This document shows positions 12,703-25,398 of a stretch of 64,000 nt of DNA, one piece after another. The DNA comes from Geosiphon pyriformis (taxonomy: Eukaryota > Glomeromycota > Glomeromycetes > Archaeosporales > Geosiphonaceae). The first letter of the stretch is position 1, and every line of letters begins with the position of its first letter. Under the pieces are notes generated by a model, which saw nothing but the letters and a program-made list of their open reading frames with translations, had not been told where the DNA came from and searched no databases. The stretch is from assembly GCA_016748015.1 (NCBI GenBank), contig JAAOMT010000597.1, forward strand, positions 324,351 to 388,350, in the 5' to 3' direction. Both the position numbers and the translations under genes were made by a program.

Positions 12703-14543
12703 TCATTTACGGCGTCTTATAGAAAGTGTATCATTCTCCAACCGATATTTTCGAAGTTCTTTTGTGTGATCTGGCATCTTAGAACCCCAACCAGGCAATC
12801 TTACAACCTTCATATAATAAAATTCAATGTAAGATTCAGCCAAAAAGTATAACTATAGATTCTTATCATACCATTGCAGTTATATTATCATTGGAACCAA
12901 GTTCTACAGCCAGGTCAACAAGTTTTGAAGCGCTTAAAGCTGGGTCGTTATGATCTTTAACCTTTTTACAAAAGGTCGAAAATAAGATTAAGGTGAAGTA
13001 TATATGAAAAATCTTCGCAATTTAATACCTACACAGTCAACGATTTCCTGGTTGCTTAAAACTGAAGTCACTCCATCCGATACCAATACCAGGAAGGCTG
13101 CCTCACTTCCCTTTATTCTTTTTTTAATAATTTCTGGTTCAGCTGATATGCCATACTTTTTCATTTTCGAATCCCCCAGTGAGCGTGTGTTAGCCAAACT
13201 CCCCAAAAACATTTCAGCACCAAAAGAATCAGTGATAACATAACCTCCAGATTTTCTTAATCGATCATGTTCTGTGATCGCGCTTGGATGGTGATCATAA
13301 GTGAAGGAAATGGCTTTACCAGTGGGAACCTCACATAAAAGAACTCGAGTATCTCCAACATGAGCAACTGTGAGATCGAGTTCATGAGAGGACCAGAATG
13401 GATAACGATCCAAAGCTTTCACAATTGCTACAGAAGCAGTTGAACCAACAGATTGTCCTAAAGAGCCTATCAGTTCATAGTCGGTTTTTAAAAAGGCCAA
13501 TGTGAGACGTTGTTCAAGTGTGAGTAAGGGCTTTGATGTTGTTACCGGTAATAAAGGTTGTGTCCCTGAGGCTGATGTCGAAGAAAATTTTCTTGGTAAA
13601 GATAAGTTGTTATTGTTATTATCATTCAAAGCCTCTAATAAGCGATATCTAGAGGGATTATTTATTTCCGGACTTAACAATGATGCTAATAATGCAGGTC
13701 GGAATCTTCGAAAGTAGCTTTGAAAGGAGAATGATTATGGATATATACAATTGGATCATATATGAACACTCAACAATAAAGATTAAAATTCGTAAATATA
13801 CCCTCCGACATTTCGCCATGATAGTACAATTTCATCCGCGTCTGACGCCATAACTTCTTCAACTCGATTATGAAGGTTAGCTACGAGATAATCTGCGCAT
13901 GACGAACCACCATGACTATAAACAGAAATAACACTTTTACTCAATATAATAACCCCCAATATTTATAAAGCTAAAATCAAGCGTGATTGATAATCTTACC
14001 CATCAAACACACCGAAATAAGAGGCTTGACCTGGTTTGCCTTGTTCCAATTGAAACTCGTTGCCATTTAAAGGGTTTTCAACCTTTGACTGTTCGTTTTG
14101 AACAAAGGTTTCATAACCTTTTTCCAGTTCACTGCTTTCTAATTCTAAGACAACAGCTTTATATCTGTCCTCGTTGTACTCCCTTGTTCCTCGCGTTGTT
14201 CTAAGACATGAGAACATGCCAAAGCATTTTTTTTAACTGAAAAAGGAGTCTGAAGAATAGCTTCGCCAACACATCGGAAGGCTTTAATGAATATTACAAC
14301 ACTAAAAACAAACCTCACGCCAACCAAATGCCGTGATTTCTCAAGATAGAGACGATAAGTCTCACCCTTAATAGGTGACTTGGCAACATAATAATCTTGG
14401 GACTGTTTCGCTGAAGAAATACTAAACACTCTATTTTGGGATGATTTATGGATTAAGAGAAAATTGGAGGGTTTGTACAATCGCGATAAAAATCTACTTT
14501 GACAAACAAGTTGTGACATTTTGAGTGTTGAATTTTTGGACAA
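12703..14543 (-). CDS. PP2C-family Ser/Thr phosphatase, probably mitochondrial
   Basis: PPM phosphatases remove phosphate from Ser/Thr using two metal ions. Six exons, 14543-14314, 14200-14000, 13915-13802, 13717-13033, 12961-12872 and 12807-12703, give 1425 nt (474 aa) with phases that all fit. Motifs in order: TTRGTREYNEDRY, YFGVFDGHGGSSCADYL (metal-binding DGHGG), DLTVAHVGDTRVLL, YDHHPSAITEHDRLRKSGGY, LANTRSLGD, AFLVLVSDGV (metal Asp), LSNQEIVDC, and ELGSNDNITAMVVRLPGWGS, so the catalytic Asp residues are present. The first exon is rich in Arg, Ser and Gln and poor in acids (MSKNSTLKMSQLVCQSRFLS start), as in a mitochondrial presequence; yeast Ptc6/Ptc5-like matrix enzymes are the likely relatives. 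A second Met at residue 9 is an alternative start. A Ser/Asn-rich insert (NNNNN) precedes LTLEQRLTLAF. Confidence 0.92.
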
Positions 14544-15513
14544 TCATGAAACTTATAAACTTCAGCCGCTGTGGCTTACAATGTTTGTCATTAACTCATT
14601 GAATAATAGTTAACTTCAAAAACGCGTCTCCCAGTCAGTTTCGCCAACACACCCGTCTTCTTTAAAGCGTGCGTTGTTACATGTATGTTATTCTCTAATA
14701 CTTTATCTTTCCACACCTACATTTTCTCGGCCCCTCATTTCTTCGAGGTTAAGTAGATTTTTAGTGGGCCACGTTTGCAAATAATTAGTGGTTGGTGTCA
14801 ACGTACTGAATGTTAATCCTGCAGTTGAATGTTGGGGGACTTCATCTATTGGTAAAGGAAAATATTTTCACTGAGTTATACGTTGAGTTGTTAGGCATCT
14901 GAAGTTACGCAGCCACTAAGTGTAAAAGTTCGAGACTTGAAAGCACATCGTGGCCACAATGGTTTATTGTGAACGTTTCTCCATCTCGCAAATAAGCCTA
15001 ATGTTTACAATGTTGGAAAGGAACGTGGAAGTTATAGTCAAACCTAGCAAAATTATTTTTTGTGAAGGAATTAACGCTTTGCAAAATGAGGAAGTGAAAA
15101 AGCTCGTTGATTTAAAATCTAATTATGATAACCTCTTAATGTAGAAATATTAGGCAGTCCTTAATACAGAAAGATGTATAATTCCAAAAGATCCTCGAGA
15201 CTATGATGGGGAATGGGAATATTAAAAGCTTTCGATGTGTGAACAAAAGTATTGTCTTCTTATTATAAATATATTGATCCTATCAAACAACATGCACACC
15301 TAGTATTTGCCAATAACATTTGTGAGAATTTGACAAAAGTGTTGAAGCAATTGTTCAATATATTAATTTATAAGGAAGGAAGAATCAAAAACCGAAAATC
15401 AGAAAGGGAAGATATTACCTATGTAATTAATTCTGGGAATCTTAATGAGAAAAAGAGTGGTGGGATTTTAACGGTAGGAATATGGGAAATTTATGATCAT
15501 AAAAATTTCATTC
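14544..15513. other. Intergenic with doubtful plus-strand frames
   Basis: Between two minus-strand genes. Plus-strand frames at 14950-15144 (64 codons) and 15252-15608 (118 codons) are present, but the second runs antisense through the last thioesterase exon and they are separated by in-frame stops. I see no domain in them, so I leave them uncalled. Confidence 0.4.
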
Positions 15514-16679
15514 TTACGTCCGGAGAGGAAGTACTTGTCTTAAAAAGTCCTCTAGATCCTTTATCTCTTCGATACCTGATGAATGAGACATTCCTTGGTA
15601 CGTTTTGAATGAAACCGAGTATCCATTATCTTTTAGAAGCTTTGAACTATACTGGCCAAGTTTATATGGCACGACCTTGAAGAGGAATTAAAAAAATATT
15701 ATTTGAAGTCAATTGTAAAAAGGTTGTATAAAATTAGAAATCACCTGATCACAATCACCATGAGCCAAAAATATTGGTATCGTTTTATTAGCCTCTGTTC
15801 CCATCTATCATTCATGTTCCCAATATTAGAAAGATAAGGCAGTTTAAATTTTCCAATGACAATAAATACCTTCAAAATTTTGTTTCGACATGGAATATAT
15901 CCACTTAATCTGTGAACAATTAGTTAGAAATAGGGCTTTTATTTGATCTGATAAACTCCTAAAATCATACCCAAAAATCCCTGCAAATGGGTATTCTGAG
16001 GTCAACCCAATAGCCAGTGCTAGAGCAGCGCCCTGCGAGAATCCTCCAATCACAATGCGATTAGACGAAATTCCCGCATCAATTTCATCACGGATAAGTC
16101 TATTCACTAAAATCTCACCCAAATTACTGTGTTTATTAATTGAGGTTTTTTAGAGCGAATTAAGGAGTGGTATCTTACCTGAAGCAGCTGATGTCAAGAG
16201 ACCTTCTTCGTCTTCTCGAAGACTCAACATAGCAGTCGTGTCAGATAATGCTTTAATATCATACCTTGAGTGATGAAAAAATAACATGATTCAGGGGTCT
16301 CCATTAAGGCTCAATTGAAAAAATTTACATACCACCCAGGCATTGACATGCCACCATTTACTGTTATTGAACGATATGGACTTAAAAAGCAAATTTAAAT
16401 AATTAATAAATTTTGCAGAAATTTTATCATCCACAAAAAGTACTGACGCATTAGGTAGAATGAATTTTATATGTGGATTAGCTTTTGCAATGTCCGCTGT
16501 TACAGGAGCCCATCCGCTTCCACTATCACCAAGGCCGTCTTGCTCGTACGTTTTCAACAAAATTAGTTAAGATTTTTGTAAAATCTCGAAGTCTTGCAGA
16601 AAAACTTACGCAAAAAAAAAACGGTTGCAGAGTGATTTTCTCTTGCTAGCTGGGTGACAGCTGTCAAAGGTTGTGACAT
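15514..16679 (-). CDS. Acyl-protein thioesterase (APT1/lysophospholipase family)
   Basis: APT enzymes are cytosolic alpha/beta hydrolases that remove palmitoyl groups from S-acylated proteins. Eight exons, 16679-16610, 16538-16448, 16380-16333, 16264-16179, 16106-15971, 15909-15870, 15804-15745 and 15675-15514, total 693 nt, giving 230 aa, the usual length for the family. Spliced motifs: FFLHGLGDSGSGWAPV at the oxyanion side, IKFILPNAPYRSITVNGGMS, MPGWYDIK, then IVIGGFSQGAALAL with the nucleophile Ser, LSGYIP, FLAHGDCDQVVPY with the catalytic Asp, and YQGMSHSSGIEEIKDLEDFL with the catalytic His. All three catalytic residues are intact. The start MSQPLTAVTQL is the only Met giving the conserved beginning. 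The last exon overlaps a long antisense frame that hid it. Confidence 0.95.
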
Positions 16680-17324
16680 AATGATTACAGTTTGGGTATA
16701 TTCAAATATGGTTTGTGATTTTTTCGTAGCAAAAAATCTTAATCTTTCCAATGTGAAGAAAGACTCCCTACAAGAAATACAACTTTTAAACTGATGAGAG
16801 ACAGATTTGCTGTTAATTTTTTTGACGGTCCCCCGAAACATGTGCATTGTGGGACCTGTAGATAGTTCTGATACCCGTTTATATTTATCAAGGTGAAAAA
16901 TTGAGAAATGGAAATGATTATTCTTATTCAAATAAAATAAAAATCTAGATCTATATTCTTAAATATCTAAAGAATAAGTTTATTTAAAAGTATTAAAAAA
17001 TATATAATCAAAAATTAATTACGATGTTTTATCTATTTTTTACTATGAAAATTTTCAAATCGTCAAATTTTAAATTTTTATTGTTTATGAAATTAAAAAT
17101 TATTGGATTTTAATAATATATTCATTTTATAAAAATGATTTTTTGTCCCAGACTGTGAATTTCCTTCAAAAGCAACATGATATTTCAATCATATGACATT
17201 TAAGCTTTCTCTCTAATAAGAATTTTCAATTAAAAATCGAAATTTTCTCAATCGCAATTTTAAAGCCATAATGATACGGCATTTAAAAACACCTCATGTT
17301 TGCATATATTGAATTGACCATTAT
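16680..17324. other. Intergenic, AT-rich in the middle
   Basis: About 650 bp between the CCDC25 homologue stop and the thioesterase start. It is AT-rich at 16920-17120. I see no gene. Confidence 0.5.
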
Positions 17325-18543
17325 TCACATAAAGTCCTCTTCCCACTCATTAACATCTTTGACGTCAGTGTTTTGCAAATTGCTTCTCATATTGGATTGT
17401 TCAAATATGGAATCATAGGATTTTTTGGAAGCTTCCTCACGTTTTTCTTTCTCCCGTTGCAGATCTTCTTTTTTCTTCGATTGGGTAAAATTTATTAGAA
17501 AACTTGTTATCGAAAAAGTCTATGCATATCCATTTAGGCCAATCAATACCTTGGCATTAGAAGCCTCTTTCGCAGCTCTCCTCCTTTGCTTCTCAATCTC
17601 TAATTTTTCAAGTGCTAAATCGGGATGCGATTCCTGTTTGGTCTTCTCAAGACGCTTAACTACTTGATTATTCTTTTCTATTTGTAATTTTTTTACCTAT
17701 TAAAGTTTACAATATAAATGTAATAAAATTGTTATTATTTTGGATTCGATTAAATATATGAATGAAACATTGAAACACATACGGTACCAGACCGTGGTCA
17801 TGAAAAGAAACTTGACCAACGTCCATATCAGCAGTTTTTTTTAAATTGTTCCACGGAGTGTAAACGACCACAACACTGCTTTTTTTGACGCCTACAATTG
17901 ATTGAATAAAGTTTTTCAAGATAATCTGCTATATTATCTTTGGGATAATTGAAAATTCGAATATTACCTTCAATACTGTTAGCTTTGACTAATTGTCCTA
18001 AATCAGTCAAAAGCACTTCTGGAATAGTATTCCAAGTTTGACCGAATTGTAATCGTAAATAAACGTGAGCACTCGAAAGTTTGTCCACGTGAAACTATGA
18101 CAAGAATTCAACCCATGCTCTTAAAAATGATGAATTGCCATTTCAAGGTCACAAATAAGTCATCCACAAACGTACCCTTCAATCCCAAAGATTAGACTCT
18201 AATTATTAGGATCATTTCTTTGATTTTCTCCACTTTTAAAAGTTACGAGAATATTTTACAAATCCTCCTACCATACGTCCTCCTCCCAACCGTATTTTAT
18301 CAATTCTTCATCTTGAGAATTGAACAGGGAATTGACCATTCAGTAATTTTTGTCATAACTTATAATATTGCGAGGAAAGCAAATGGGAAAAACTAACTTT
18401 CGAATTTATCCTTTCCCATGTATATCAATGCGGGTGGTTCAACGACTGAGTTTTCGACATTTAAGTTTTTTTCAAACGAGTGATAACTTAATAAAGCAAG
18501 CCTACTTTATTTAAATACCTGTGCTGGTGAAATAATATACCAT
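17325..18543 (-). CDS. CCDC25 homologue (NFACT-R / DUF814 domain protein)
   Basis: A small conserved eukaryotic protein with an NFACT-R fold and a charged C-terminal coiled coil; in animals CCDC25 has been described as an extracellular-DNA receptor, and its fungal role is unknown to me. Seven exons: 18543-18519, 18445-18398, 18311-18272, 18094-17968, 17891-17788, 17696-17550, 17474-17325. They encode [87 protein letters not shown], a Lys/Glu-rich helix, and the ending EWEEDFM. The family signature [11 protein letters not shown] and [14 protein letters not shown] is unmistakable. Oddity: the exon 3 to exon 4 junction (W|F) lacks one base with GT-AG sites, and the exons total 641 nt instead of 642; either a non-canonical splice or an indel. 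Confidence 0.92.
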
Positions 18544-18619
18544 TTCAACAAGTTGGTCTTTTTAATCGTGCGGCCCAATAAAGTTTCTTTCATAGACCTG
18601 ATAAATTTCTTATTGTGAT

Positions 18620-20040
18620 CATGTGACGTTCCAAATAGCTATAATTTTTTTTCTTGTTAATATAATTTTCTAAAAACAAGTTGTGATATATTTTTTACAT
18701 TATTATTCATTAAAATCATTAAATTAAATGAATATGTATTGTAAATTAATATAATTATAAATGCTAAAGTTCGAATTATTTGGCTTTTGATTATAAAATT
18801 AATTTTTCTAATTTGTTTTTTGCTAAGTTTTAAGATGTTTTAATAATTAGCTTGTTGGTTTAAATTTTTTAAAAATTACAATTAATAAAATATTATAAAT
18901 AAATTTGTTGAGCTAATTGGCTTTTGGTAAATTTATAATAATTTTATTGGCTATAAAAAAAAACGTTGTTTATTAATAAATATTTAAATATATTTTTTAA
19001 AAAAGCAAATTAGTAATATTACTAACTTAATTACTAATATCTTTAAAAATTTTGTTGGTTTTAGAAAATTTAGAAATAAATTTAGTATTAAACATTTAGA
19101 TAAAAATATAAAGAATAAAACAGATTTTTTATTAATAAAAACATTTTTAAATTAATAATTTTATAAAGTTCTTAAAACTAAAATTAAAACTAAATAAAAT
19201 TTAAAGTAAAAAATAATAAATATAAATTAAAATCAAAAAATATATATATACTTATTAATAAATTTAATATAAAAATTGTTTAAAACATAATATAAATAAA
19301 AAGTATAATAATAATAATAATAATAAACTAATTTAATAAAAATATTTATTATTTTATTTATTCTTAATATTTTAACTTAAAATAAATATTATTTTATTTA
19401 TGTTAATTGCTAATATTAATTATAATATAATAATTTAAGTTTTAAATAAATAAAATTTGAAAATAATAATTTTATAGTTAAATATAAATTAAAAACCAAA
19501 AAATTCAATATTTTATTTTAAAAACTTAATAAGAAGTAAAAATATAAGATTTTTTGTTCAAGTTATTTTTAACTTAAGATTTTATTTTAGTTATTTATAA
19601 TATTTTATTTATACTTACATAAATAATAAAATATGTGGTATTAATTAAATTGAATAATTAATGCAATATGTTGTATAAGTAAGAAACAAAAAATTAATTA
19701 TATTTTTATTTTTACTGTATTGTTAATTTTTATCAATAATATATTTTTGGTTTAACTGAAAATTAATAAAACAAAAATTTCTTAATTGATTTGAAAAAAA
19801 TGAAAAATACATTTTTTAATAAGTTAAATTATGAAATTTCAATAAATTCAACCATTGAGATTATATCAGAAGATTATGAGTTTTCAATACCATTTTCTAA
19901 CAAATTTTCTGTATAAAGCTCTTAATTATACTAGTCTTCTTTAAAGTTTGGAAAGGGTAAATTTTCCTAATAATGAGCTTTCCGTTATTTAATAATATGA
20001 ATTAAAGTGTTAATTTAAATGTCACATTCATATAAAAGTG
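18620..20040. other. AT-rich desert, gene-free
   Basis: Nearly all A/T, with poly-A, poly-T and AAT runs, no coding frame and no recognisable repeat end. The texture is the same as 1-2550 and 24690-25398, so I read it as decayed transposon DNA that splits the gene island. Its family is not determinable by eye. Confidence 0.55.
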
Positions 20041-20045
20041 AACTC

Positions 20046-20076
<31 letters not shown>
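20046..20076. repeat. (ATT)n microsatellite
   Basis: About ten uninterrupted ATT units at the boundary where the AT desert gives way to normal-composition DNA. Confidence 0.9.
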
Positions 20077-20079
20077 TAG

Positions 20080-21249
20080 ATTGTTGACTACAATCACTAA
20101 TTATTATTGTTCTCTATTGACAAAGCACCACTTTTTTCCATTGGGGTCTGAGACGGAATAATTCTTTTGTAAATTGTCAATATTTTACTTTAATGAGTCT
20201 AATCGCATAATTTAAAAATAGTTCAACAAACCTACACTGGCATGGAAACGAGACTAGTTTTTAAAATAGATATTACTTTTTAAACCTACATTCCCTTTTT
20301 TGAAATTTTCAGCCTCAATTTAGTACTTAATTGGTATTGATTTTTTTTGTTTTAGATAGGATTTTAAGGTATGATAAAGAAAATAAACAATCTTAATGGG
20401 GTGTTTGTTAATCTTTAATTGTTTGCTTGCTTTTCCTAGGAAGCTATCATCGTCACAGTTTTATCGAAATTTTTTATCTCACCACAATGAATCATAAAGA
20501 TTGCGATGTGGATAAATCTCAAAATGTTGATTATTTATCCTAGTTATATATCTCATTGGGAAAGTAGATCATCAACGAAGAGTTTTAAAGTTATGTGTAC
20601 GTAATTCACCGAAACACCCCGATCACCTCCGATCACAAAGAAGAACTTTTATTCGTTGAAAAACTTCCCAATGATGATACTCCACCGTTAGGTTGATAGT
20701 CTCTGATCCATCTGATCATCTGATCTAATAATGATTTTTTTTTTAGTTAAAGCTAATACATCAATGTCAAATTATATGATGTTATTAATTATATTGGATG
20801 TATGTGTGTGTCCCGAACCTGAATCAACCAGGCTTTCTTGCCCGTATTTGGGCTTCTTAAATTGTTCACTAGATCGCTTTTTCTCGGCCCTCAGTTCCAA
20901 CTTTGTTCCTGATTAAATATAGTATTATATCCATCCAAGTCTTTTCACCGCAGTCAACGACTGAGAAACAACTACCCGAACCCCCCCTGTAACGTTTCAT
21001 GTAGACTCTGCGCAAAACTACAAGTATGTCTTGTTTCTCGATTATTGAATTCATCCAAGAAAAAGATTTTTTGCATACACTTTCACTTTGTATGCCTCTG
21101 TTACCCCTCTTCTTCTCAATATTAACTTTATCATTCTTATCTTTTCCTTGTTTTTTTTCCTGTAACATTTTGTTTTATTTCTCTAACAAAAAAGCTTCCA
21201 TACTTATATTTATCTTGTACAGTTATATGTTATACGCAGAGATATATAT
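20080..21249. promoter_or_regulatory. Upstream region of the orphan membrane protein gene
   Basis: No supported gene. Open frames of 60-117 codons at 20731-20916, 20869-21168 and 21026-21379 are low complexity or overlap the true first exon. The pyrimidine-rich run just upstream (about 21090-21200, CTCTTCTTCTC, TTTTCCTTG, TTTTTTTTCCTG) is typical of a fungal core promoter or 5' leader, so transcription probably starts within it. Confidence 0.4.
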
Positions 21250-21285
21250 ATGTCTCATATTTTCAACTTTACCAAAATTTCAACC

Positions 21286-24170
21286 ATGGACAAACATTCT
21301 TCGCCCTCCACTCCCCAATCAACTTCGGGTAGTTTATTGGGTTTACACCGATCTGTATATTCTCTACTTGAGTTATTAAATGGACCCGTACCAGAGCGGT
21401 CTCCTGCCGTCGTGTTGATCGTCGTGGCAATCTTAATCGCCTTGGCAATTGTATATAAGGTACTTCAACCTTTTAACAGTTAGATATATTTATTGTATTT
21501 CGAGTTTCTTCCTGTTCAAAGTCCAGGAACAATTAAATAAAGCTTAAGAAAGTTAACTTTCGAGGCATAGAAACACTCGCTGGGACGGCGAATAAATTTC
21601 ACGACAAAAGGCAAGGCGCATATATAATATAAAAATAATTGAAGTGAATTCAATGAATTCATATGAACAACATACTATCCATAAACCACTAACGAAAAAA
21701 ATCAGCTAATTCGCAACGGGAATTTAATCATTCTAAATAAGGTTTTTGCCATGCACTTGACGAGAATAGCATTATTTTTTAAGAGAAGATACTTGATGAT
21801 AACCAATTAATTCGGTGAAATCTAATAAATAATTGTTTTTTCATTTCATATATATCTTAGCAAGTAACCGATTCCGATAGGCAACAACAATACCAACAGC
21901 CGAGCGAAAAATTTAGATTGCACATGGCTGGATCCATGGTCGGTGACTTTTTCAAAAAGATGTTCAACCCCTTGACCACATCGCGACAAGAATCTACGAC
22001 ATCTACTACGAGTGAAAAAAGCAAACGCCTATCAATTGACATTTCTTCTTCTTCTTCAACATCTCTATCTTTACCAACACATGATGCTACACCACGATTA
22101 TACCAAAAAAATTCGAATTCTCAGTTATCCTCCCATCGCCGACATAACTCTCGTCACAAACAACCAGGACAGATTCCGAGTGTCAATACACACATCCCAA
22201 CAGGATATTTTCCATCGGCTTCTTCATCTAGCAATTGCTCCTCGGATGAAAATAGTCCAATATCAATTGATCGCGAAGAAGAAGCGAAAAGTACAGTTAC
22301 AATTGATGTTTCTGAACCATTGCTCATTCGAAATGAGCAAAACAGAGAAGATGCTTCACATCATCAAAATGAAGAAATTAAGAATCTCTTATCTGAAGGG
22401 CCTGTCGATTTCCGAAATGGTCCTGAATCTCCCTCATCTAAATTGATCAAAGAGTTGACTGATCCTTGTTTAGATGAAAAATCCTGTAACTTTTCATCGA
22501 ATAACTCTTCGTCTCACGAAAAGGAAACTTCTCAACTCCAGTTAAATGGTGCCAAGTCAGCGATCATGATTGATTTTGGTGGCCAAGTTAGGAACCAAAT
22601 TAATTCAAATAACGTCTCTATCAATCAAGAAAGCGATGCTGAAGGTGGAAGCATAATTTCTGATGATCACTCCGATCTCAGCCTTCACAATAAAGCCCCT
22701 AGTTATACACCAAATGAACAGAAAAGTGTAGAAGATACCGGTCAAAATGGACATTCTAATAAGTCGAATAATCGAAGGCGACGGAGAAGAACCAGAGGTA
22801 AAAATAATAAACAACAAAATATACAACGAGAACAGCAAGCACAACAAGCAGTGACTACCGTTTCCAAAGGAGATCAATCGTTGGACTCGTTAAATCAAGA
22901 GCTTACTCCGCCTCAATTGGCTAAAACTCCGAGACCACGTCAAGGAGTTGAACCAGCGCGGTCTTCAAACTTTTCAACGTGGCCTAAATCCTCACGTCCA
23001 CAGCAGGCCAATCCGCCTCAATATCTTCCTCAGGTTCAGCAGACGCAGCCTCATAGTAATAGTACATTTTTCTCGACGAACAAGAAACTCATGTCGAATT
23101 ACAATTCTTCAAATCCTCTTGGAACGACCTTACCACAACAAATTAAGGTACCATCAACTGAAATTTACAAAAAACCTTTACTTTATCCAAGGTCTGATGT
23201 GGAATGGCGTCTGAATGTTCCTGCAGCATCTCATCATTCATTGTCGCGTAGCGTTTCGAATCCTTCGTTGGGTTTATCAATATCTCGGTTTACATCATAT
23301 GCGGATGTTATAGCTCCCAATAACAGTAGACCGCAGAGTTCTATGGCTTCAAATTCAATTATCTCGCCAAATGCTACAAACTCCACTACTAATGATAATT
23401 CGACGAATAACGGCCATTGGTACACTCCTTTTTCATCCGGCTTCACCATTCAGCTTACTCCTCCAGCATCTCCAAAAATTAACCATGCTTCCTTGCTTTC
23501 TGAAACCAATACTTCCACCTTCTCTTTTTTTTCTGACTTGCCAGTTCTTCCTTCTATGGCCTCTTCTCAGGAATTGTACCGCTCTGATCAAATTAATTTA
23601 CGCCCACCAATTGCTGCTGCATCCCCTTCCTCGTTTCCTTTCACATCTACTTCAGCTGCTTCTAGTGCATCACCTGAATCTACTTTTGGCTCCTCACATT
23701 TTCCTAGTTTAACTTCTGCTCACAATAACCACCAGCCTTCTTCCATTCCTACGTCTTTTGCTAGCTCAATTTTTGGCCGAAAGTTTCCTCTTTCAGATCA
23801 GGAAAAAGGCCAATTATTAGGGGAAGAAAAATCGAAATCATGGAATGGGAATTTGGATAATGTAACAGGACTGAGCAACGAAAGTTCGTGGAATTTAGAG
23901 CTTGCGGCCACAATGAGACCCCAAGCAAAGTTCGAACTGTGGGATGGCAATTCGAAAAATAATAATAGTAGTAATAATAATAATAATAACAAATCAGCTA
24001 CTTCCGACGAAGGGGCGTGGAAATTGGAACTTGCCGTAAACGGCCTAAGACAAGTTGCAGCAGAGACTGATAAAAGTGTTCAACGAAATCAAAGGCAGCG
24101 GTTACATCGCGCATCCGAATATTCATTCTTCGACAAGCGATCATCGTTTGGGAACCTACAAAAATTCTAA
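21286..24170 (+). CDS. Orphan membrane-anchored Ser/Asn-rich protein
   Basis: I do not recognise this protein. Two exons, 21286-21459 and 21861-24170, with a GTACTT..CTTAG intron and matching phase, give 827 aa (839 if the upstream ATG at 21250 is used). Near residues 40-57 is one strong hydrophobic segment (AVVLIVVAILIALAIVY) after a short Ser/Pro-rich N-terminus, so a signal-anchor or tail-out membrane protein is likely. The long remainder is Ser/Thr/Asn/Gln-rich and probably disordered. It has a very basic patch (NNRRRRRRTRGKNNK), a Thr/Pro and Ser/Pro-rich region (several SP/TP sites), a poly-Asn run at about 23956-23992, and two related short motifs near the end, SSWNLELAATMRPQ and GAWKLELAVNGLRQ. 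The codon use and composition match the island genes. It could be a lineage-specific scaffold or signalling adaptor; function unknown. Confidence 0.8.
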
Positions 24171-25398
24171 ACGACGAATTTTGTTAGATTACCATTAGAA
24201 TTCTATCTTGGAGGCAATAAGCCTTGGAGAATATATATTTTAAAAGGAAACAGATTTTATAATAGCAAATACATGTTTCAAAATCTTAAATTTATAGCTA
24301 GTTATTTTGATTGGTCTCTTTAAAAAGATTGAATTGGAGAAATCTTATCTGATTTGCTCCCTATCTTCGATTTGAGATATTAGGTAGAAATCAAGCCTAC
24401 GCCAAACAAGCCGTCATTTTTTTCTGTACATAGGCATATCATTAAATATTGGTTGTTTGGCTTAGTTTCCCTTCTAAATCAGGTTCCAAATTCCACCTAT
24501 CTAGGTTTTAGTATTGAATGGCCGAACTTTTGATATTTGACTGAGTTTCCTTAATGTTCATTCTAATGTAAATTAACCCGTTGCTTGATTTTTGAAACTT
24601 TATCCGATAATCTTGGATCCAAAACTTGGAAGATTAATTATTAATGATTCACTTCACGTGATTGCTATTTATAATGCCCAGTGTAAAAATAAACAGTTCA
24701 TAACTGTAAATAAAAATAATGCTCAATTTGATTATTTTAAAAAACAAAAAATTTTATAATTTGAAAATAAAGATAATTTGTATATATAAAATTAATTGAT
24801 TTATGCAAAATATTATTTGGTTTTATATTTTAAGAATTTGTAATTATTATTATTACTTTACAATATAACAATAACAAAATTATTTCTCTTTTTAATTATA
24901 TTTAAAGCAAAAAGTAAAAAAGTTGCAACTTTTTTATTTTTAAAAGCATTTAGTAATATTTTTATTAATAAAGTATTTACAGCTATTAAGATTACTTGAT
25001 AGTATTTTGTAAAATACTTTTGTTTTTAATAAGAGTTTTTTTTAAAATTCATTTTAAGTAACTAATAAGATTAGTTTTAATATAATTATTATTATAAAGA
25101 GTTTTAAAACTTTTAATAGCAAATTAGTAGCAATTTTTATTTACTGTTTTTTTATATTTGTTTAAATAATCAAAAAAGCCAAAAATATTAAAAAGTTTTT
25201 TCTTTTAGTATCTTTTAAAACACTATTTATTTTTTGAAATCTGTCTTTTTTTTGTAAAAAATATTAACTTTATTTAGTTTTTTGATATTTATATTAATTT
25301 TATAATAACTATATTAATTATAATATTAATTTAAATTTGATTATAAATAATAGTTTTTTTTAGATAATTAAAATTCATAATTTTTATTAATTATTATA
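24171..25398. other. 3' flank passing into AT-rich decay
   Basis: 24171-24700 has normal composition and is the 3' flank of the orphan gene. From about 24700 the sequence becomes nearly pure A/T up to the LTR at 25399. No coding frame is seen. Confidence 0.5.

Noticed and set aside
14950-15144. 64-codon plus-strand open frame
   Set aside because: No motif, followed by two in-frame stops before more readable text; too weak to call a gene.
15252-15608. 118-codon plus-strand open frame
   Set aside because: Its second half is antisense to the last thioesterase exon (15514-15675), which is supported by catalytic His and exact phase; no domain is visible in the first half.
20869-21168. 99-codon Lys/Glu/Arg-rich minus-strand frame
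   Set aside because: Antisense to a pyrimidine-rich promoter-like tract upstream of the orphan membrane gene; no domain.
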